Shown one piece after another: positions 16,594 to 23,296 of a stretch of DNA of 64,000 bases (position 1 is the first letter of the stretch; the number at the start of each line of letters is the position of its first letter). The notes beneath the pieces are model-generated. The model did not search any database. It saw nothing but the letters and a program-made list of their open reading frames with translations, and was not told where the DNA came from. The stretch is from JALHSW01 sp038321755 (GTDB lineage: Bacteria > Actinomycetota > Acidimicrobiia > IMCC26256 > PALSA-555), in assembly GCA_038321755.1 (NCBI GenBank), contig JBBQFJ010000001.1:1-64000 (forward strand), written 5' to 3'. The translations under genes were made by a program, and so were the position numbers.

Positions 16594-17199
16594 TCACCCT
16601 TCGACGTCGCGCCGTCCTTCGAGCGCTCGGCCGAGCGTCACCTCGTCGGCGTACTCGAGGTCCCCACCAACCGGCAGTCCGCTCGCGATCCGCGTGACGC
16701 GGAGGCCGAGCGGCTTCAACAGCTTCGCGAGGTACATCGCCGTCGCCTCCCCGGTGATGTTGGGGTTGGTCGCCAGGATCACCTCCGTCACACCTTCCTC
16801 GCCGACCCGCCGCACCAGCTCCTTCACGCGGAGCTGCTCGGGTCCGATCCCTTCGATGGGAGAGATCGCGCCCTGCAGCACGTGGTACCGGCCGTTGAAC
16901 TCATGGGTGCGCTCGATGGCGTTGATGTCGGGAGACTCCTCGACGACGCACAGCACGGTCGGGTCCCGACGGTCGTCGCGACAGAACGCACAGAGCTCAC
17001 CCTCGGAGATGTTGAAGCAGCGTCGGCACCAGGTGATGCGGGCCTTTGCGTCCGTGATCGTGCGCGCGAGGCGGTTCGCGTCCTCCGGTGCCGATTTCAG
17101 GATGTAGTAGGCGATGCGCGACGCCGACTTGGGTCCGACCCCGGGGAGTCGACCGAGCTCGTCGATCAGCGCTTGCACCGCGCTCTCGTAGTGGACCAT
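16594..17199 (-). CDS. recR: Recombination mediator protein RecR
   Basis: Part of the RecFOR pathway loading RecA at gaps. The 201-residue protein has an N-terminal helix-hairpin-helix (LGRLPGVGPKSASRIAYY), a four-cysteine zinc site (CRRCFNISEGELCAFC) and a Toprim domain (VVEESPDINAIE, then the GAISP motif). Length and order match the family exactly. It follows ybaB and dnaX on the same strand, the common bacterial dnaX-ybaB-recR arrangement. Confidence 0.97.
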   Translation of the reverse strand: MVHYESAVQALIDELGRLPGVGPKSASRIAYYILKSAPEDANRLARTITDAKARITWCRRCFNISEGELCAFCRDDRRDPTVLCVVEESPDINAIERTHEFNGRYHVLQGAISPIEGIGPEQLRVKELVRRVGEEGVTEVILATNPNITGEATAMYLAKLLKPLGLRVTRIASGLPVGGDLEYADEVTLGRALEGRRDVEG

Positions 17200-17217
17200 G
17201 CGTCGTGGGGCGCTCGG

Positions 17218-17568
17218 TCAGCCGAGCATGCCGCCGAGGGCCCCGAGATCGAGGCCACCCGTGACTGCGCCCATCTTCTGGGACTGCAGCTCCTGCGCGG
17301 CCTTGAGCGCTTCGGTCACCGCGGCGACCACCAGATCTTCCAGCATCTCCACGTCGTCGGGATCGACGACGTCGGGCGAGATCGAGACGCGCTGCAACTG
17401 CCCGGAACCACTGACGACCGCCGTGACGACCCCACCGCCCGCCGAGGCCTCGACGGTCTCGGCCTCGAGCGCTTCCTGCGCCACAGCCATGTCTTCCTGC
17501 ATGCGCTGCATCTGGCGCATCATCTGGTTCATCCCACCACCGCCACCTTGCGGCTTCTGCTTCGCCAC
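17218..17568 (-). CDS. YbaB/EbfC family nucleoid-associated protein
   Basis: DNA-binding dimer that is almost always encoded between dnaX and recR. The 116-residue protein has an N-terminal helix (NQMMRQMQRMQEDMAVAQEAL), then the central sheet with GGGVVTAVVSGSGQLQRVSISPDVVDPDDVEMLEDLVVAA compressed into the family pattern. A glycine-rich head (KPQGGGGGM) precedes it. It lies 11 bases after dnaX and 18 before recR, implying one operon. Confidence 0.93.
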   Translation of the reverse strand: MAKQKPQGGGGGMNQMMRQMQRMQEDMAVAQEALEAETVEASAGGGVVTAVVSGSGQLQRVSISPDVVDPDDVEMLEDLVVAAVTEALKAAQELQSQKMGAVTGGLDLGALGGMLG

Positions 17569-17579
17569 GCTGCTGCTCC

Positions 17580-19463
17580 CTATCGCTCGCGGGGGACCTC
17601 TTCGACGACGGTAGCGCCGAGCTCATCGCGAAGACGGTTCACCGGTGGCGGGTCGGTCTCGGACGCGACCTCGGTGAACTCGTCGGGATCGACGATCTCC
17701 GGTGGCGGCTCCGCGTCCGGTGAGGGACCTTCGTCGCGCGACTCGCCGTCCCTCGATCCATCGGGCGTGCTCTCGCCGACGCCGCTCGGCCCGTCGATCG
17801 CGAACTGCGGCGCGGCTTCGAGCTTGAACTTGAAGCGACGCCCCAGCTTCTCGATGAACGCTTCACGGACGACGTCGGCCTGACTCTTGAACCGGTCACG
17901 CGCGGCGCCGAGCATCTGGGGCGCCACGCCGAACACCAGCACATCGTCGTCGAAGCGCAGGGGCTGTGCCTGCTGCACTGCGCTGCGCGTCGCCGGCGAG
18001 AACCTCGGCACGATCTCGCTCCACGCGACGATCACGTCGTCGAGGTCCACCGGACCGAGATCCTCCGGTACGGGTGCTGGCTCGGGGGTCGGGACCCCGG
18101 TCGGGATCGACGACGGGTCGGGTGCAGTGGCGCCGGACTCCCGGCGAAGTGCCCCCAACGTCGGACGACTGCCACGAGGGCCGGGTTCGGAAGACGCCGG
18201 TTCGGAAGACGCCGGTGCAGAAGACGCCGGTGCAGAAGACGCCGATTCGGAAGACGCCGATGCAGGAGCCTCGGCGCGAGGGGGGCGGACGACGGGCGCG
18301 GCGGGAACGGGCGCTCCGCCCCGCTCGAGGCGTTCGATGCGCTCGACCACGGTCTGGAGCGGCGGGCCCGCGTCGCGACGCGACAGCCGAACCAGCGCGA
18401 CCTCGAGGACGAGGCGCGGATCAGCGGCGTCGACACCGCGCATGTCGGTGACAGCCTGACCGATCGTCTCGATCGCGCGCACCAGCGCGGCGTTTCCCAG
18501 CGCCTCGCCCAGCTGGCGAAGGCGGTCCTGCTGATCCACCGGCGCGCTGATCTGGACGCGACCGGCCGCAGCGGTGAGGAGGAACGCGTCACGCGTCGCG
18601 GCGAGCAGGTCTTCGGCGACGCGACGCGGCTCGTGACCGGTGTCGAGGAGCTCGGCGAGCCCGACGAGCGCGCCCGCCGAGTCCTCGTTCGCGATCGAAT
18701 CCAGGATCCCGATGCGCGCGGCAAAGGCGGTACCGCCGAACAATGCCGCGACCACGTCGCGGTCGAGCTTCCCGGTCCCGTGCGCGAGCGCCTGGTCGAG
18801 GAGCGACTCCGCGTCGCGTGCCGATCCCGCGCCGGCGGTCGCGATCACCGCGAGCGCGTCCGGGTCGGCCTCGACGCCCTCGCGTGCACACAGGTCGGCC
18901 AGACGGGCGACGAGCTCGTCGTTCGAGAGCAGGGTGAACTCGAAGTGCTGCGTGCGAGAGCGGATGGTGGGGAGGACCTTCTCGGGGTTCGTCGTGGCGA
19001 GGACGAACACGACATGCTTCGGTGCCTCTTCGAGCGTCTTGAGCAGCGCGTTGGCCGCAGCATCAGTGAGCATGTGGACCTCGTCGAGCACGAACACCTT
19101 CGTGCGCGCGTTCGGTCCGAGACCGAGCGCGGTGCTCTCGACGACACCTCGGATGTCATCGATGCCCCGGTTCGACGCCGCGTCGAGCTCGAAGAGGTCG
19201 AAGAACGTGCCCGACCTCACCGCAACGCAGTTGTCGCAGACACCGCACGGCTCACCATCGGCACCCAGGTCGGTGCAGTTCAGGGCCTTGGCCAGGATGC
19301 GCGCGGTGGTGGTCTTCCCCGTGCCGCGCGGACCGGAGAACAGGTACGCGTGGCCGACTCGATCGTCGCGCACCGCGGAGCGGAGCGCGTTGACGACGTG
19401 GTCCTGCCCGACCAGCTCGGAGAACTTCTGGGGTCGGTACTTCCGGTACAGCGACTGGTACAC
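17580..19463 (-). CDS. dnaX: DNA polymerase III subunits gamma and tau
   Basis: Clamp-loader ATPase. Start set at GTG 19463 (VYQSLYRKYRPQKF), the invariant family N-terminus, giving 627 residues; the 74 extra upstream residues in the open frame are 4.5S RNA sequence. Walker A GPRGTGKT is at 44-51, the zinc site CTDL..CGVCDNC at 63-79 and the DEVH Walker B at 127-130; the SRT sensor follows. The C-terminal half contains a Ser/Glu/Pro/Ala linker built from 15-bp DNA repeats and then the tau-specific domain. No slippery frameshift site was recognised. Confidence 0.97.
   Translation of the reverse strand: MYQSLYRKYRPQKFSELVGQDHVVNALRSAVRDDRVGHAYLFSGPRGTGKTTTARILAKALNCTDLGADGEPCGVCDNCVAVRSGTFFDLFELDAASNRGIDDIRGVVESTALGLGPNARTKVFVLDEVHMLTDAAANALLKTLEEAPKHVVFVLATTNPEKVLPTIRSRTQHFEFTLLSNDELVARLADLCAREGVEADPDALAVIATAGAGSARDAESLLDQALAHGTGKLDRDVVAALFGGTAFAARIGILDSIANEDSAGALVGLAELLDTGHEPRRVAEDLLAATRDAFLLTAAAGRVQISAPVDQQDRLRQLGEALGNAALVRAIETIGQAVTDMRGVDAADPRLVLEVALVRLSRRDAGPPLQTVVERIERLERGGAPVPAAPVVRPPRAEAPASASSESASSAPASSAPASSEPASSEPGPRGSRPTLGALRRESGATAPDPSSIPTGVPTPEPAPVPEDLGPVDLDDVIVAWSEIVPRFSPATRSAVQQAQPLRFDDDVLVFGVAPQMLGAARDRFKSQADVVREAFIEKLGRRFKFKLEAAPQFAIDGPSGVGESTPDGSRDGESRDEGPSPDAEPPPEIVDPDEFTEVASETDPPPVNRLRDELGATVVEEVPRER
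18186..18260. repeat. In-frame 15-bp tandem repeat within dnaX
   Basis: Five copies of TTCGGAAGACGCCGG and variants (18186-18200 through 18246-18260). They encode ASSEP/ASSAP repeats in the linker between the ATPase core and the C-terminal domain. A hinge-like linker should tolerate copy-number change. Confidence 0.9.
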
Positions 19464-19573
19464 CAAGGCTCCGACCGTACCAACCGAGAGATGCCCGGCC
19501 GCGAGGTCGGGTGCGGACCGTGCACCCGCCGTCGACTCGGGTGCGCCACCCGCCGGTGACCCGACACGGCTCA

Positions 19574-19670
19574 GGTCAGGCGTGCCTGCGGCACACGGGA
19601 CGTTCCGCTGAGAGCTGCTTCCTTCCGGACCTGACTCGGTTCGCGGGGTTCCGTTGCGCAGGACCCGACC
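19574..19670 (-). ncRNA. ffs: Signal recognition particle 4.5S RNA
   Basis: Contains the diagnostic helix-8 sequence GTCAGGTCCGGAAGGAAGCA with the GGAA tetraloop (read on the minus strand around 19613-19635). Ends were set by pairing: 5' GGTC and CCTGCG with 3' CGCAGG and GACC, giving 97 nt, typical of the small bacterial form. It lies about 110 bases upstream of dnaX on the same strand, a well-known actinobacterial neighbourhood. Exact ends may differ by a few bases. Confidence 0.93.
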
Positions 19671-19870
19671 GTCGACACCGTGCACGAGGCCGACAGGGCG
19701 GCGACCCGAGCCTCGAGCGGGAATTCAGCCCCCCGTACGTGGATTGAGGGTGCAGGGCACCACGAGCTCCCTGCCTAGCACGGTCCGCGTTCGCAGCGTA
19801 CCCGTTCGCCCCGTCGTCATCTTCGGCGCCGGGCTCGCTCGCGAGCGACCGGTACCATCGGTTCGCTCCC

Positions 19871-19955
19871 GGAGGGGTGCGAGAGCGGCCGAATCGGCAC
19901 GCTTGGAAAGCGTGTGTGGGGCAACTCACCGTGGGTTCGAATCCCACTCCCTCCG
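19871..19955 (+). tRNA. tRNA-Ser (anticodon GGA)
   Basis: Acceptor stem GGAGGGG pairs with the 3' TCCCTCC (the last pair is G-T), followed by discriminator G. The anticodon stem CACGC/GCGTG encloses the loop TTGGAAA (anticodon GGA, reading UCC/UCU). A long variable arm and GGGTTCGAATCCC T arm confirm a class II tRNA. The CCA end is not encoded (CAC follows). Confidence 0.97.
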
Positions 19956-20016
19956 CACGCGGCGCGGGCGTCCGGCGGTACGGTCGGGCGTCACGCCGTC
20001 GCTGTCTGGAGCCCGC

Positions 20017-20442
20017 ATGCCCCCGATGTCCCCACAGCAGGCGAAGCGGTTCCTGGAGTCCGGCACGCGCACGGGAAAGCTCGCGACCGTCCGCGCCGAC
20101 GGGCGACCACACATCACGCCGATCTGGTTCGTCGTCGACGGCGAAGACCTGCTGTTCAACACCTCCGCGACATCGGTGAAGGGTCGCAACCTCCAGCGCG
20201 ACTCGCGGGCGGCCGTCGCCGTCGACAACCAGACGCCGCCCTACTCCCACGTCGTGCTCGAGGGGACCGTGCAGCTGATCACCGACCTCGACGAGGTGCG
20301 CCGCTGGGCGACGAAGATCGGTGCGCGCTACATGGGGGATGACCGCGCCGAGGAGTTCGGGGAGCGCAACGGGGTCGAGGGTGAGCTGCTCGTGCGCTTC
20401 ACCCCGACGAGGGTCGTGGCCGAGGGCGATGTCTCCGACTGA
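20017..20442 (+). CDS. PPOX-class (F420- or FMN-binding) flavoprotein
   Basis: A 141-residue split-barrel protein related to pyridoxamine-phosphate oxidases; in actinobacteria many such proteins bind F420. Visible are LATVRADGRPHITPIWFVVDGEDLLFNT near residues 22-50 and the SVKGRNLQRDSRAAVAVD segment near 53-70, the usual cofactor-binding half. Starts at ATG 20017 (ATG 20026 is an alternative). tadA begins inside its last codons. No natural substrate can be inferred. Confidence 0.85.
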   Translation: MPPMSPQQAKRFLESGTRTGKLATVRADGRPHITPIWFVVDGEDLLFNTSATSVKGRNLQRDSRAAVAVDNQTPPYSHVVLEGTVQLITDLDEVRRWATKIGARYMGDDRAEEFGERNGVEGELLVRFTPTRVVAEGDVSD

Positions 20443-20935
20443 GCAGCCCGGATCGAAAGTGGAAACGTCCGACCTCGAACACCTGATGGACATCGCACTC
20501 GAGGAGGCGCGCGCCGCGATCACGCATGACGACGTCCCGATCGGTGCGGTCGTCGCACGCCTCGACGATGGCACCGTCCTCGCGCGACGGCACAACGAGC
20601 GCGAGCGCCTGCAGGACCCGACGGCCCATGCCGAGGTCCTCGCCCTGCGCGACGCTGCGAGCGCTCTCGGAACGTGGCGGCTCGACGACTGCGCGCTCGT
20701 GGTCACCTTGGAGCCATGCCCCATGTGCGCAGGGGCCGCTGTCGCCGGACGGCTGGGCATCGTCGCGTTCGGCGCGTCCGACCCGAAGGCCGGCGCGCTC
20801 GGCAGCCTCTACCACCTGGGCACCGACCCCCGGCTGAACCACGAGTTCCCCGTCGTCGACGGTGTGCGCGCGGAGGAGTGCGGCCTCCTGCTCACCAACT
20901 TCTTCGCGGGGAAGCGCAGCGGGACGAACCTCTAG
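20429..20935 (+). CDS. tadA: tRNA-specific adenosine deaminase
   Basis: Deaminates A34 to inosine in tRNA-Arg(ACG). The zinc/proton-shuttle motif is HAE at 67-69 and the other zinc ligands are C97 and C100 in EPCPMCAGA; the fold is complete. ATG 20429 (MSPTEQPG) overlaps the upstream stop by 14 bases and gives 168 residues; the ATG at 20486 would begin within the first helix. It is placed between two serine tRNA genes. Confidence 0.93.
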   Translation: MSPTEQPGSKVETSDLEHLMDIALEEARAAITHDDVPIGAVVARLDDGTVLARRHNERERLQDPTAHAEVLALRDAASALGTWRLDDCALVVTLEPCPMCAGAAVAGRLGIVAFGASDPKAGALGSLYHLGTDPRLNHEFPVVDGVRAEECGLLLTNFFAGKRSGTNL

Positions 20936-20945
20936 GATCGTCCTC

Positions 20946-21033
20946 GGAGGGATGCGAGAGCGGCCGAATCGGATGGTCTCGAAAACCATTGTGGCGCAAG
21001 TCACCGTGGGTTCAAATCCCACTCCCTCCGCCA
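20946..21033 (+). tRNA. tRNA-Ser (anticodon CGA)
   Basis: Acceptor stem GGAGGGA pairs with TCCCTCC; anticodon stem ATGGT/ACCAT encloses CTCGAAA (anticodon CGA, reading UCG). Long variable arm, then GGGTTCAAATCCC. Here the CCA end is encoded (21031-21033), unlike in tRNA-Ser(GGA) 1 kb upstream. Starts 10 bases after the tadA stop. Confidence 0.97.
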
Positions 21034-21045
21034 TCGAGCACGGTG

Positions 21046-21087
21046 ACGAGCCCCCGCCCGAGCAACGAGTCGCGGACGGGGGCTCGT
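21046..21087 (+). terminator. Terminator-like hairpin after tRNA-Ser(CGA)
   Basis: ACGAGCCCCCG (21046-21056) is the exact reverse complement of CGGGGGCTCGT (21077-21087), and CCG/CGG inside extends the stem after one mismatch. It begins 12 bases after the tRNA CCA end. Confidence 0.8.
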
Positions 21088-21166
21088 TCGCGTTCGGAGT
21101 GGGTCACGCGCTCGGCAGTATGGTCGCACCTCACTCGCGGCGACGCGGACGACTGCAGGAGGCACC

Positions 21167-21211
21167 GTGAAGAAGACCTGCGTGAGGAAGACCCTCGTGA
21201 GGAAGACCGTG
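21167..21211. repeat. In-frame 15-bp tandem repeat at the start of a secreted protein gene
   Basis: Three copies of GTGAGGAAGACC plus three variable bases (21167-21181, 21182-21196, 21197-21211). Each begins with GTG, so each copy carries a potential in-frame start codon; only the first has the AGGAGG site. Confidence 0.85.
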
Positions 21212-21856
21212 CGAGCGAGCGCGCTCGTCGCGATGGCTGCCACGATGGTCATCGGCACCTCCGCGATGCCGGCGTTCGCCGCGAGCGACAAGCAGCTCGC
21301 GAAGGCGTCGACCCTGCAGGAGTCCGATCTCAGCGGGACGGGCTGGAGCTCGTCGCCGCACAAGGAGAACAAGGACTCCACGCAGCCGTCCTGCAAGGTC
21401 ACCAACGCCGCGAAGAAGGCGGCCAAGAAGTTCGTTGCCCACGCACCCGACTTCGACAACAGCGACGGGGCGTCGGTCACCAACACCGTGTACGTGTTCC
21501 CGAACGTGAAGCAGGCGAGGGCCTACCTCGCGGCGTTCAAGCTGCCGGGTGCGCTCGAGTGCTTCCAGAAGGGTCTCGACGACAGCGTCGCCTCGTCACC
21601 GGGAGCCACGGCCGCCGGAGCAGACCTCGACGTGAGCGGCGGACCGGCCGACGACGGCGTCGGGTTCCAGGGCACGCTCGGCAACGTCCCGACGGGCTCC
21701 ACGCCTCCGACCGTCGACCTGTACGTGCAGGCAGTGGCCTTCCGGGTCGGGCGCGGCGTCACCGGCATCACGACGAGCAACCCGGGCGCGGCCTACCCGA
21801 GCACGGTGGACCTTGCGACGACCGCCATCGCGCGACTGAAGAAGAACCTGAAGTAG
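21167..21856 (+). CDS. Secreted protein of unknown function
   Basis: Not recognised. GTG 21167 with AGGAGG a few bases upstream gives 229 residues. The basic N-region KKTCVRKTLVRKTVR, encoded by a 15-bp tandem repeat, is followed by a hydrophobic core ALVAMAATMVIGTSAM and the cleavage site AFA-ASD, a classic Sec signal. The mature part has two cysteines (PSCKV and LECFQKG) and the pattern of small actinobacterial exported domains of the PknH-sensor kind, which is a weak resemblance only. It stands alone between the tRNA terminator and convergent metF. Confidence 0.75.
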   Translation: MKKTCVRKTLVRKTVRASALVAMAATMVIGTSAMPAFAASDKQLAKASTLQESDLSGTGWSSSPHKENKDSTQPSCKVTNAAKKAAKKFVAHAPDFDNSDGASVTNTVYVFPNVKQARAYLAAFKLPGALECFQKGLDDSVASSPGATAAGADLDVSGGPADDGVGFQGTLGNVPTGSTPPTVDLYVQAVAFRVGRGVTGITTSNPGAAYPSTVDLATTAIARLKKNLK

Positions 21857-21861
21857 CGCGC

Positions 21862-22740
21862 TCAGGCGCCGTCGGCGCCGAACGCCGAGTCGAGGTCCAG
21901 GTTCTCGTAGATCTCGCGCGTCGCGGTCGAGCGGTTGAGCGTGAAGAAGTGCAGCCCGGGGGCGCCGCCGTCGAGGAGCTCCTGGCAGAGGTTCGAGGCC
22001 TCCTCGATGCCGATGCGCCGCACGGCTGCGGGATCCTCCTCCACCGGGCGCAGCTTCTCCATGAACCACTCGGGGAACTCCGAGCCCTGCATCTCGGTCA
22101 TGCGCTTGGTGCCGGCGATGCTCAACACCGGCATGATCCCCGGGATCACCGGCTTGTCGACGCCCTGGGCGCGCAGGGACTCCACCAGATCGAAGTAGTG
22201 GTGCGAGTCGAAGAAGAACTGGGTGATGCCGAAGTCGGCCTCGGCCAGCTTCTCGGCGCTGTGCTGACGATCCGAGTCGACCGACGGTGAGCGCGGGTGC
22301 GGCTCGGGATGCACTGCAACGCCAACCGAGAAGTCGCCGACGGCGCGAACGAGGCGAACCAGATCGATCGCGTGCTCGAGCTCGCCGGGTGGGAGGTCGA
22401 GCTCGGCGGGTGGGTCCCCACCGAGCGCGAGGATGTTCTCGACGTGCGCATCGCGATAGCGGGTGATGATGTCTTCGAGCTCCGCTCGGCTGTGCGCAGC
22501 ACACGTGAGGTGGGCCATCGCAGTCATCGAGGTGTCACGGTTGATGCCCACGACGAGGTCGTGCGTCCGCTCGCGCGTGGTGCCTCCGGCGCCGTAGGTC
22601 ACCGAGACGAATGAGGGTCCGAGCGGCTCGAGCTCGCGCAACGTGCGCTCGAGCGTCGCTTCGGCGTCGTCGGATCGGGGCGGGAAGAACTCGAAGGACA
22701 CCGCGCGACCGCGCTGCAGGATCTCGTCGATCTTTGCCAC
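21862..22740 (-). CDS. metF: Methylenetetrahydrofolate reductase
   Basis: Reduces 5,10-methylene-THF to 5-methyl-THF for methionine synthesis. The 292-residue TIM-barrel protein shows SFEFFPPRSDDAEATLERTL, the first-strand motif with catalytic-acid Glu, SVTYGAGGTTRERT, NILALGGDPP and FGITQFFFDSHHYFDL. Start chosen at GTG 22740: TACCCT lies six bases before it and the family N-terminus (KIDEILQRGRAVSFEFFPP) starts there. A longer frame exists upstream but runs through the divergent DUF2505 gene. Confidence 0.95.
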   Translation of the reverse strand: MAKIDEILQRGRAVSFEFFPPRSDDAEATLERTLRELEPLGPSFVSVTYGAGGTTRERTHDLVVGINRDTSMTAMAHLTCAAHSRAELEDIITRYRDAHVENILALGGDPPAELDLPPGELEHAIDLVRLVRAVGDFSVGVAVHPEPHPRSPSVDSDRQHSAEKLAEADFGITQFFFDSHHYFDLVESLRAQGVDKPVIPGIMPVLSIAGTKRMTEMQGSEFPEWFMEKLRPVEEDPAAVRRIGIEEASNLCQELLDGGAPGLHFFTLNRSTATREIYENLDLDSAFGADGA

Positions 22741-22746
22741 CCATCC

Positions 22747-22788
22747 AGGGTACGCGACACTCACCCCGGCACCATCACCCCGTAGCCT
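22747..22788. promoter_or_regulatory. Divergent -10 elements for leaderless metF and DUF2505 genes
   Basis: On the minus strand TACCCT (22752-22747) is six bases before the metF GTG; on the plus strand TAGCCT (22783-22788) is six bases before the DUF2505 GTG. The 54-base spacer between the two start codons has no ribosome-binding site for either gene, so both mRNAs probably begin at or next to their start codons. Confidence 0.6.
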
Positions 22789-22794
22789 CGCGAC

Positions 22795-23283
22795 GTGGAC
22801 TTCACCATCGAGCAGTCGCTCACCCGTCCGCCGGCAGCCGTCCAGGAGGCGCTGCTCGATCCGGCGTTCATCGCGGCTCGAGCCGACCTCCCGAAGCTCG
22901 GGGACGCGGAGCTGCTCGAGTGCACGCGCGATGGCGCCACCGCGCACCTGCGCGTTCGACTCCGCTTCACGGCAGAGCTCTCCCCAGCGGTCACCGCGGT
23001 CGTCGACCCGAAGAAGCTGACGTGGGTCGACGATGCTCGGTTCGATCTCGTCGCGCTGCACGCCGACCACACCATCGAACCCGACAGCTACGCCGACCGC
23101 CTGCACTCCACCTACCGCTCGAACCTCGCGCCCGACGGGTCGGGAACGAGTCGGGTGCTCACCGGCGTCGTGAAGGTGAAGATGATGCTGGTCGGGGGGA
23201 AGGTCGAGGGCGCGATCGTCTCGGGACTTCGCGACTACGCGGTCGCCGAGGCGGAGCTCCTCAACTCCTGGCTCGCGCGCTGA
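22795..23283 (+). CDS. DUF2505 family protein (START-like)
   Basis: A 162-residue protein of a family with a predicted polyketide-cyclase/START-like lipid-binding fold. It begins MDFTIEQSLTRPPAAVQEALLDPAFI (GTG 22795) and ends with a helix-rich segment VKVKMMLVGGKVEGAIVSGLRDYAVAEAEL compatible with the long C-terminal helix of that fold. No catalytic residue can be named. Divergent from metF and convergent with the copper ATPase. Confidence 0.75.
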   Translation: MDFTIEQSLTRPPAAVQEALLDPAFIAARADLPKLGDAELLECTRDGATAHLRVRLRFTAELSPAVTAVVDPKKLTWVDDARFDLVALHADHTIEPDSYADRLHSTYRSNLAPDGSGTSRVLTGVVKVKMMLVGGKVEGAIVSGLRDYAVAEAELLNSWLAR

Positions 23284-23296
23284 ACGATCTCCCTGC

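Noticed and set aside
19464..19685. N-terminal extension of dnaX
   Set aside because: The 74 residues are translated from the 4.5S RNA and its flank; DnaX homologues begin at the VYQSLYRKYRP segment.
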